In this document: positions 56,701 through 64,000 of the stretch, in pieces
How positions within the stretch are numbered: position 1 is the stretch's first letter
Layout: each line of letters opens with the position of its first letter
NCBI GenBank assembly: GCA_015179025.1
Contig: WHUX01000009.1
Location: 310,001 to 374,000, forward strand
Length of the DNA stretch: 64,000 nt
DNA from: Terfezia claveryi
Lineage: Eukaryota > Ascomycota > Pezizomycetes > Pezizales > Pezizaceae
Reading direction: 5' to 3'
Translations under genes and position numbers: made by a program
The notes under the pieces: model-generated
Told to the model about the DNA's origin: nothing
The model's input: only the letters and a program-made list of their open reading frames with translations
Databases searched by the model: none

Positions 56701-57443
56701 ATTCTCGCATGTTTTGTACTTTGCCTCCTTGTGAAAATATTATATAGTCTGGCATTTCTCCCATCCAGGGGCATATTTTCTGTGCGTTCATCTGTACCTC
56801 GAGTCAGTCAATCATTCCTGCGTATCACCTTGTTTTACGTCTCATCCTGCTTGCCTACATTTCACTGATTGACGCAGCTCCACCCGAACTCTCGGGACTA
56901 TTCGACAGCTCCCAAATTGCGTCCCATCCCCAACACCAATCACAAACACTCTTTGTACGCGGCGCACAGATCTAGACTCAGCTACAACACTCTTTCTCGG
57001 GTTCTTTATATTTCTTCTTGCACTCGCATCCATTTTAGGTTTCTTGGGCCCGCTTTTCGGATCTAGGTTTTGTCTCACACGGATCGCTGGGACTGCACTG
57101 TATCCTACAAAAGTCAACATCTTTTGCAGATCTGTCCTAATATCATCTTTTTCCTTGTCATCCACACCCAAACGGGCAATCTTCTTTTTTGAGCTTCATC
57201 ATAGATTTCGGCGATACAATTCGGTGATTACGTATCAAGACTTCAATCTGGGCCCTCCAGCTTTGCCCGGGCTGTTTTCTAATACAACCTAATCATCATT
57301 ATAATATTTCACTTTTACCATATATACCCCAGACTCATCCCAGCTTGTGTTCTTTCTATTCTCCACTAACAGCACGATTTTCTTTATCAAGTACCATTGA
57401 ACTAGCTTCATTTCCCAAGTTTCACCAAATACTATAATTTACA
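53710..57443. other. Long intergenic region
   Basis: The left edge is the promoter of the minus-strand gene, with an A/G-rich GGAGAAA repeat at about 53730-53780. No full gene is seen. A short frame at 55062-55286 reads EIFTDGSCRR, which resembles the first strand of RNase H domains, but nothing convincing follows. The last ~600 bp is the promoter/leader of the gene at 57444, rich in pyrimidines. Confidence 0.5.
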
Positions 57444-58371
57444 ATGGGCTGTGTCATGTCCCGCAAAGTCTCGACTTCCTCCACCGATTCCAAACCCTCA
57501 TCTTGTGGTGGAAATCGCGACTCCACCTCCTCAACGTCCTCATGCTCTGCCACCGCCTCTGCACTCGCACGCTACACGATGGGAGGCCCAACCCTCCCAA
57601 ACTTCTCTTCAGCCCTACCTCAACCTTCTGCAGGACTGGCTAAACCTGAACGGGCTTATTCCCCCGTGGATAGCCACCCCCAGAGATATGAAGCGAAAGA
57701 TAAATCATACTCTGGCGCACTAGGAGGGAGCAGCCTCTTCAGAAGCAGGGAGGTTTCTAATTCCATATCTGATATCCCACTCACCGATACCAACAACACT
57801 ACATCTACATCCACCACCGCCACCACTACCATATCAACCACCAACTTTCTCTCCAAGCAAAAGAAACCAAAGTCAAAAAAACCAAAGAAACTCTCCTCTT
57901 CGTCTATCGAGAGTAAACTAGAAATTGTATGTAACCACCTAACCCTCCACCTTCACCCTACCTCCCCACCAGTATGCTGATCTGACCACTTCTCAATCGC
58001 AACAGTCTTGGCCCACATCCTGCCTCCACATCCCGGTTCCTCCCCCGCCGACAGTCGCTCTAGGATATCCCTATCCATGCCCATTTCCATTGTCAACTGT
58101 CCCGAGTAATCTGGATCTTGTTGCTACTGCTGAAGCTGTGGAGGATAGAGTGAAGAGCGAGCAAGGAGAGGCCCTGGGGGAGAGGCAGGGCGAGGGAGTC
58201 TATTGTGGGTATTATGGTTATGAGTATGAGTGTTTGATGGAGGCTGGGAAGGATGGGGCTAGGGGCGCAGTGAGGTTGGAGATTAAACCAGGGAGGAACC
58301 AGATGTGGGAGAGGAAAGAGGTGGTAGATGAAGTGGGGCAGGAGGGGGAGGAGTGGTCTAGGAAAAGCTGA
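57444..58371 (+). CDS. Low-complexity protein with possible N-myristoylation site
   Basis: Two exons, 57444-57926 and 58006-58371, give a 282-aa frame. A second in-frame acceptor at 57973 would add 11 residues and leave a 46-nt intron with a CTAAC branch point, so alternative splicing is possible. The protein starts MGCVMSRK, a Gly2-Cys3 start that fits N-myristoylation plus palmitoylation by known rules. The rest is Ser/Thr-rich with a SxxxTSTSTTATTTISTT tract, a basic patch (KQKKPKSKKPKK) at about 138-150, and a Pro-rich then acidic C-terminal part with YCGYYGYEYEC. I recognise no domain. It might be a membrane-attached adaptor, but that is inference. Confidence 0.6.
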
Positions 58372-59573
58372 TTCATTCTTTTTTTTTTTCGGCGAGTACG
58401 AGAAGATGATAATGATAATTATTGATATCAGCAGGGTTAATCTTGATGGAGTGGTATGATACATCGATTGAGATTTTGATGTCAAGAGTTGGAATGATCT
58501 GGTACGGATATGGGTATTGTTTCATTACATTTCTCTTGTCAACGTTTCAGCCGACAGACAGATAAAGAGGGCGGATGTATTTCACTTGTGCCGAGTCTAT
58601 TCTTTTTTTTTTTTTCTCTTAAATTCTCTTTTCTCTCTGCTTCTTTTCTTGTCCAGATGAGTACTTATTCTTTTACATTTAGCCCAGTTGGGGGACATGT
58701 TTCGGATCTATGTTATTGCAATATTAGTGTTATATTCATTATCAAACATTACGGCTAATTTTGTGGAACAAGGAGGGGAGGAATCGTGAATCTCGATCCC
58801 CCAATGTTAACGAATACTTGCCCAACTGGAAAGTATACACGATTTGAGGGATCTTATCATATCGTGTCCATAGCGGCCTATAAGAATGTGCTGTGTAGGA
58901 GTCAGAAAGGGCGCGGGGCCTGTGTACGCATATTATTCTCAGCTATAGAGACATACCTAAAAACACCCCACCTTGCATAATCGTGAATTTAAACCTTTTT
59001 ATTTTTTTTTTCCCCTACATTAATGATCTGTTATTTTAAATTTTGCCCTAAGCTCTTTGTTATCTGTGCATGGGATGCAGGGAAAAATTATTTCACGAGA
59101 AGGGTACATACTAATTTTACGCAATGGAGTTAATTGACGAGAAGCCCCATTTGTGAAACTGGGATGTGGCGGTGTCCAGGCTGAAAAATGTAGTAGATAT
59201 GGTAAACATATATATTCCTTACCCAGCAAGGGTAAGGGAGGGAGGGAGGGAGGGCTCCCTAAGTATTATGTCCTCTGTATTTGAACGGGATAAGTTAGTT
59301 TGTTGAGGGTAACAGCGGTATTTATGTACTAAAGGAGAAAATTAGTACCGGAAATTAGGGTAGCTTCATAGCTACGAGCTATAAATATAAAGATATTGGA
59401 GGAGGACTGTGTGGTTGTGCCAATTAGACTATTGTATGATGGGTACTGGTTATATTGAGGGGGGGAGTTGGATACACGCTCGACCAAATCACCAAGCATA
59501 ATCCAATTTAAAAAACAACTATTTGCATGGTAGCTCTTTCATCCCATTTGGTAGAACAACTCATTTATATACA
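58372..59573. other. Intergenic region
   Basis: Spacer with poly-T runs (58379-58389, 58603-58615) and a GGGA repeat at about 59234-59253. No gene is supported. Confidence 0.55.
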
Positions 59574-60122
59574 CTATCCTTCTTCAATGATGCATGCTCC
59601 GATCTCATTGCCTCTATCCACATTGGCGTTCGCCTCCCGCCATAGGTTGTCCGAATGTTTTCGGTGATGGGGTTGTATACTCCAATCCTCTTGCATTGGT
59701 GAGTGTGTCTGTGGTATATCATCCCCAATGTTTTCCCTTGGAGGTGAACTTTCTCTCGCTAACATAGGATGACCCATCACGTAGTCATGGAAAATCACAT
59801 GCCTTATTTGTATTAACTCTTTCGTTTCTGTATCCCATAGCTGATAAGGGTTTTCTGTGTCGTAGAAACAAATTAAAGACACTCTTTTGACTTTGAACCA
59901 AGCCCTTTGGAATCCCAGCCCAGGCCTTTCACTCCTACACTCGAGTGTGTCCCAAATGTGGCTTTGCTTATACCATATCCACGCGGCGATCTGCTTAAAA
60001 GGTAAGCGGAAGCTTTTAATGTAAGCGCCCAGAAATCTTCTCGTATTCCGGCTGTCTACAATATTGAGGATGCTTAGTTCATAAATCGTTCTTATCACCT
60101 TCCCACGATAACAAGGAGGCAT
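59574..60122 (-). pseudogene. Ty1/copia retrotransposon remnant (polyprotein middle part)
   Basis: A 182-codon open frame on the minus strand. The segment SLICFYDTENPYQLWDTETK followed by ELIQIRHVIFHDYVMG matches the copia polyprotein signature between integrase and reverse transcriptase (G-YD...YRLWDP-T...I-RDV-F-E). The upstream part (RNTRRFLGAYIKSFRLPF) does not match clearly, and no integrase core or reverse transcriptase is found nearby, so this is a short fragment. LTRs were not found. Confidence 0.6.
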
Positions 60123-61758
60123 ATACCTGGCACAGCTTTGATCTGAGATCGCCTCGACGCATTCGGATCAGTCCTTACCAAATTGCAGTGTGGGGACATG
60201 GCCCGGGCCCCCCCACACTTGCTAGGCTGTTCATATCCCATGCAGGGGTAAACCACACAATTTTTCCTATAGTTCCGGTGCTAGTTAGGTTGTGATTTTG
60301 CTTGTGTAATTCCCAGTAGGATAGTGCAACGTCGTGTTGTCAAGGGTTGATGATGTGAACTAAGTAGGTGGGAGTGTGAACTGAGTGTAATTTTTTTTTT
60401 TAGAAAAAAATCAGAACCTGTGGCATCTCCCTTCAGAGAAGTATCACGTGGAAGAATGCCTGATGAACTGAGGGTAACAGTTGTGTGTGGATACGCACAG
60501 CAGTCTAATCCCCGAGAACCTAGATTAGAGTGCTCGAGGCAATCTAAATCTCTGTGTATTAGATGGGGATAGTCTAATTCCCATTGACCTCAATAACCAC
60601 CGAGAGAATGAAAGCTATATGGTATAGCTACATCTCCTGACCTCTATCATGTGGACTCCGGTTAAGGAACTGATAAGAAATGGGCTTGATGTCCATGGGA
60701 TATCCAGTGAGGAAGTGGTTATGGAAGGTGGGGATAATGGGTCGACTGTATGGGTATTAATTGCAGATAACAAGGACTGTACAAGCGCCGGGTAAATTGG
60801 GTGGGGTGACAGCTGAAAAGAATCTCCCATTGCTATGCATACGCTGTATTGCAAGTTGGGCGATGGGGAAGATAGGAAAAAGAGCTGGGTTTGTGTGCGT
60901 AGGCAGGGCCTGAGCTGTGGTTAGCACGCAACCTCTGTTGTTTACTTTTAACATTAGCCACACCCTTTGCCGGAGCTGGCCTCCAGAGCTGATCCTTTAT
61001 TTCGTTTTGCAACAAAATAGTGAAGCACATTGGATGCGAAGATGAAAAGACGGTGAATCACCTCCTGCATTGCCTGCCAATTTTGAGAATAGGGTATTCT
61101 ACAGTATGTCTCTTGGGTTGGATTATTTTGTCGTCACCCATGCTTGCGTAATAGCACAACTATCAGGGGCTCTGGATGTCTGTGATATGGAAGTGAGATT
61201 ATGCCCTGATAGGATGTTGGAGTTACGGTAGATCTAGAGGGAATAGTACTCTGGCTGGCACACGGAATAGGCTGCTGATTTGAGTAGATTAGCACAAGTT
61301 TCAAATTTGGAACAACGTCAGGCCTGGTATGTGCACAGTGTTGGAACGTCAAAATACTCGAATTTTTTGTATTCCCCGCGAGAATGTTTCCCCTACCTTC
61401 TTCGACCTCAACTACTTCTTGTCCGACGATGTCCTCTCGAACCACTAACCGTTCCGGTCACCGGCAGCTCCATTGTCCAAGATCATCAGTATCCTTTCGG
61501 AAACCAAGGGCGTCTTTGCCATGCTAGTATGTACATTCGTCTAGCCTGTGGGCGATAGTTGACGCCAGTGCATGTGGTGGTGGCCATTCATTCCGCGATT
61601 GGTTTCGCTTGATCCGATCTCATGACGTCATTCTCGAAATGATCATAGCAGGTTGGAAGCCCAGAGATTATTTAGGTGTTAACATGGCCAAAAAGTTGAC
61701 CGCGCTACCACTGGCCCACCAGATCAGTTGCAAAATAATTAAAAACGGAAAAAAATTG
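60123..61758. other. Intergenic region with a possible LINE scrap
   Basis: No intact gene. Around 61018-61090 the plus strand reads KHIGCEDEKTVNHLLHCLP, which has the look of the Cys/His knuckle after LINE reverse transcriptase (C...H-X4-C), but is too short to be certain. Confidence 0.45.
61749..61755 (-). terminator. Pol III terminator of tRNA-Leu
   Basis: Seven T on the minus strand, starting 3 nt after the tRNA-Leu 3' end. Confidence 0.8.
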
Positions 61759-61858
61759 TGACGAGAGTGGGACTTGAACCCACGCAGGTTTCCCTACCAG
61801 GATATGATGCTAAGGATGATCCTTAACCTGGCGCCATAACCAACTCGGCCATCTCGCC
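61759..61858 (-). tRNA. tRNA-Leu (AAG) with an 18-nt intron
   Basis: The acceptor stem GGCGAGA pairs with TCTCGTC (one G-T), discriminator A. The anticodon stem CCAGG/CCTGG is perfect and the loop after intron removal is TTAAGGT, giving AAG. An 18-nt intron (61803-61820) sits at the canonical place after position 37, and its ATCCTTA pairs with TAAGGAT over the anticodon, as in known tRNA introns. A long variable arm (TAGGGAAACCTGC) and the T-loop GGTTCAAGTCC fit a class II leucine tRNA. Confidence 0.95.
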
Positions 61859-61991
61859 TAATTTGATGCTTATAACATAACACATCAATTGATATACAAC
61901 AAAACAATAGCCACAGTTCCTGGCCCTCAACCCTCACCCCGCCCTTTCATACTCAAACTTAACCAGAGTGCCTCAGCCTCACTTATACCGT

Positions 61992-62627
61992 TACCATGCT
62001 ACCTAAGGATGCACCCCTGCAAAACATCCCTGTTTTCACCTCCTCGAGCGACATCTCGTGATATCTTGAGAGCATAGTAGTTAGAGGCTATTCCGGCTAA
62101 ATTGAGATCTATAGAAACAACCTTCGCTCTACAACATAGTTACCCTCACATCCGGCCAAAGTCAACTCAATACCCAATACCCACCCTTCCAGTACAGCAT
62201 CCCCCCGATGACCTCCCTCACCTCTCTACCGGCCACTATAGGCCAAATATCAGGCAATTGAGCCTATAATCACTAGGAGGCGTTTACCTACTATTGATAT
62301 CTATATTAAGTTAGTAGTGAAGGAGGAGGCTTCGAAATGGTAAAATGGGAGAGTCTCAATTAGGAGCACTAATCTGCATAAAATATGCAATTCCGAGCGC
62401 TTCCATTGATCCATCAGATTCGCTTTGTTTATTTTAACCTCAACCCCCACCCTTCAATCGCTTTTATTACGGCACTCCAGAGCATCCTTAGCACCTACGC
62501 AGAGGTCCCCAATAGCTTAAGGAGCTTCTATACCCCCCTATTTTGGGCTTCAAAGGTTGCTTCATTCGCGGGATATGCTGGCCTCTTCCCAGGCATTGTA
62601 ACCCCCTTACAGCAGCCATGTTCTCAC
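61992..62627 (+). repeat. Left arm of the foldback element
   Basis: This arm pairs with 63164-63793. Matching blocks include AAGGATGCACCCCTGCAAAA near 62006, CTACCGGCCACTATAGGCCA near 62238 and TATGCTGGCCTCTTCCCAGG near 62574. Confidence 0.8.
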
Positions 62628-62689
62628 CAAGCATGGCCAATAGCAGCGTCGGATACCTACCATACTAGGAGAGCTACTTGGTTGAGGTT

Positions 62690-63110
62690 GGGCTTTGGGT
62701 TGGTCGCTAGGTTAGTCTCTAAGTTAGTCTTCTCTGAGTTGGTCACCAGGTTAGATACTAGGTTAGATACTGGGTTGGATAATGAAGGATAATGGAAGCA
62801 CAGCCAGGTTGGATGCTAGTAGTAGCTTTAGCAGATGCTAGGAGAGGAGGTAGGTCAATACTGGGTTAGATTCTAACTTGGACGTCGAGGGAGCAGCTGG
62901 ATCGGATGCTAGGTTGGATGCTAGGATAAATGGTGGGTTAGATGGTGGAATAAATGCTGGGCACTTCGTTAGGCTCTAGTTTGGAAATTGGGTTGGATGG
63001 GAGAGCTACTGGGTTGGACACTGGGTTGGACACTGGGTTGGAATACTGATATGGATACTGTTTGGACACTGTGTAAGCTAAAATAGCTGGGTTGCACTCC
63101 GGGTTGGATG
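62690..63110 (+). repeat. Degenerate 12-bp minisatellite in the foldback centre
   Basis: Repeated units of the form GGTTGGATACTG, GGTTAGATGCTA and GGTTGGACACTG occur in tandem and in clusters (for example 62746-62780, 62900-62945, 63010-63042). The 12-bp period reads as repeats of four amino acids in any frame, which explains the spurious open frames here. Confidence 0.7.
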
Positions 63111-63163
63111 TTAGGTGATCTAGAGTAGCTAAATTGGATGCTAAGTTGGGCTCTAGGTTATCA

Positions 63164-63793
63164 TGAGCATATGGTTGCTGCAAGAGGTTACAATGCCTGA
63201 GAAGAGGCCAGCATATCCCACGAATGAAACAACCTTTGAAGCCCAAAATAGGGGGGTATAGAAGCTCCTTTAGCTATTGGGGACCTCTGCGTAGGTGCTA
63301 AGGATGCTCTGGAGTACCGTAATAAAAGCGATTGAAGGGTGGGGGTTGAGGTTAAAATAAACAAAGCGAATCTGATGGATCAATGGAAGCGCTTGGAATT
63401 GCATATTTTATGTAGATTAGTGCTCCTAATTGAGACTCTCCCATTTTACTATTTCGAAGCCTCCTCCTTCACTACTAATTTAATATAGATAGCAATAGTA
63501 GGTAAACGCCTCCTAGTGATTATAGGCTCAATTGCCTGATATTTGGCCTATAGTGGCCGGTAGAGAGGTGAGGGAGGTCATCGGGGGGATGCTGTACTGG
63601 AAGGGTGGGTATTGGGTATTGAGTTGACTTTGGCCGGATGTGAGGGTAACTATGTTGTAGAGCGTAGGTGTTTCTATAGATCTCAATTTAGCCGGAATAG
63701 CCTCTAACTACTATGCTCTCAAGATATCACGTCGCTCGAGCAGGTGAAAACAGGGATATTTTGCAGGGGTGCATCCTTAGGTAGCCAATGGTA
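63164..63793 (-). repeat. Right arm of the foldback element
   Basis: Reverse complement of the left arm. It starts inside with ATGGTTGCTGCAAGAGG and ends outside with CCTTAGGTAGCCAATGGTA. Differences from the left arm are mostly single bases (for example GAATTGCAT versus GAATTGCAT with flanking changes near 63400), so the arms are still nearly identical. Confidence 0.8.
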
Positions 63794-64000
63794 CTACACC
63801 TCTCACACAATCACCTGGGGCTAATTCTACCATCATCCATCGAGCCAGTAGACACACCCTCCCGGTCATGCCTACAAAGTGTTAACCAGATACTTTCCCT
63901 GACAAACTAGGGAAGCCCTTTTATCAAGACCTATAATGGCAGGGACTACGGACTCATTGCGGAATGTACGCGCAAATATGCTCATCTAAGACTTATCTCT
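63794..64000. other. Right edge of the window
   Basis: About 200 bp outside the foldback element. Nothing is recognised. Confidence 0.5.

Larger units (their letters stand above)
61992..63793. mobile_element. Foldback element with ~630-bp terminal inverted repeats
   Basis: The left arm (about 61992-62627) and right arm (about 63164-63793) are reverse complements with only scattered mismatches over their whole length. The outer ends read TACCATGCTACCTAAGGATG on the left and its near-complement on the right. The ~540-bp centre is a degenerate 12-bp minisatellite based on GGTTGGATACTG / GGTTAGATGCTA units. No transposase is encoded; open frames in the arms are by-products. The form is like foldback (FB) elements with very long inverted repeats. 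I could not identify a clear target-site duplication. Confidence 0.8.

Noticed and set aside
62385..63246. Open frames in the foldback element (plus 62385-62792, minus 63246-62938)
   Set aside because: They read the same inverted arm from both sides and run into the 12-bp repeat, so they follow from the repeat structure.

Overview
This is nuclear DNA of a filamentous ascomycete (Pezizomycotina). The evidence is short introns (about 50-140 nt) with GT...AG ends and CTRAC-like branch points, a Zn2Cys6 regulator, a Clr2-type silencing factor, a fungal Ras, Pol III tRNA genes with T-run terminators, and widely spaced genes separated by decayed transposable elements. The low gene density and repeat load would suit a repeat-rich lineage such as the Pezizomycetes (truffle/morel group). 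That placement is an inference, not something the sequence proves.

Layout. 0-4.9 kb: gene-poor, with one small hairpin element. 4.9-7.3 kb: six-exon MFS transporter of the vacuolar basic amino acid type (+). 8.2-12.5 kb: a divergent housekeeping pair sharing a 230-bp promoter, the Pol III subunit RPC37/RPC5 (-) and the ribosome-assembly helicase DBP7 (+). 13.9-14.9 kb: Ras GTPase (-). 15-23.9 kb: repeat territory with two diverged copies of a ~1.1-kb repeat, one carrying a 5'-truncated LINE insertion with a target-site duplication. 23.9-25.7 kb: ASA1 (-), with a frame-breaking run of 12 G. 28.3-30.8 kb: Zn2Cys6 transcription factor with nine exons, two of them microexons. 33.4-34.8 kb: aldehyde dehydrogenase (-). 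36.1-41.2 kb: SNF2 ATPase carrying an AT-hook, a Zn2Cys6 cluster and a PHD region. 41.9-45.6 kb: two copies of one repeat, the first containing rearranged blocks of a Plavaka-type transposase. 46.8-52 kb: two identical tRNA-Gly genes in inverted orientation flanking a Clr2 homologue. 52.3-53.7 kb: a conserved-looking protein of unknown function (-). 57.4-58.4 kb: a low-complexity protein with a possible myristoylation site. 59.6-60.1 kb: Ty1/copia remnant. 61.8 kb: intron-containing tRNA-Leu. 62.0-63.8 kb: a 1.8-kb foldback element with ~630-bp inverted arms around a 12-bp minisatellite.

The genes are mostly independent housekeeping or regulatory functions. Two chromatin proteins, the SNF2 ATPase and Clr2, lie 7 kb apart. 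In fission yeast Clr2 works with an SNF2-type remodeler in SHREC, so a functional link is an idea to test and nothing more. The points most worth checking are the Zn2Cys6-SNF2 fusion, the 4-nt and 12-nt microexons that complete a zinc cluster, the block-swapped transposase inside a repeat, the foldback element, and the homopolymer frameshift in ASA1.
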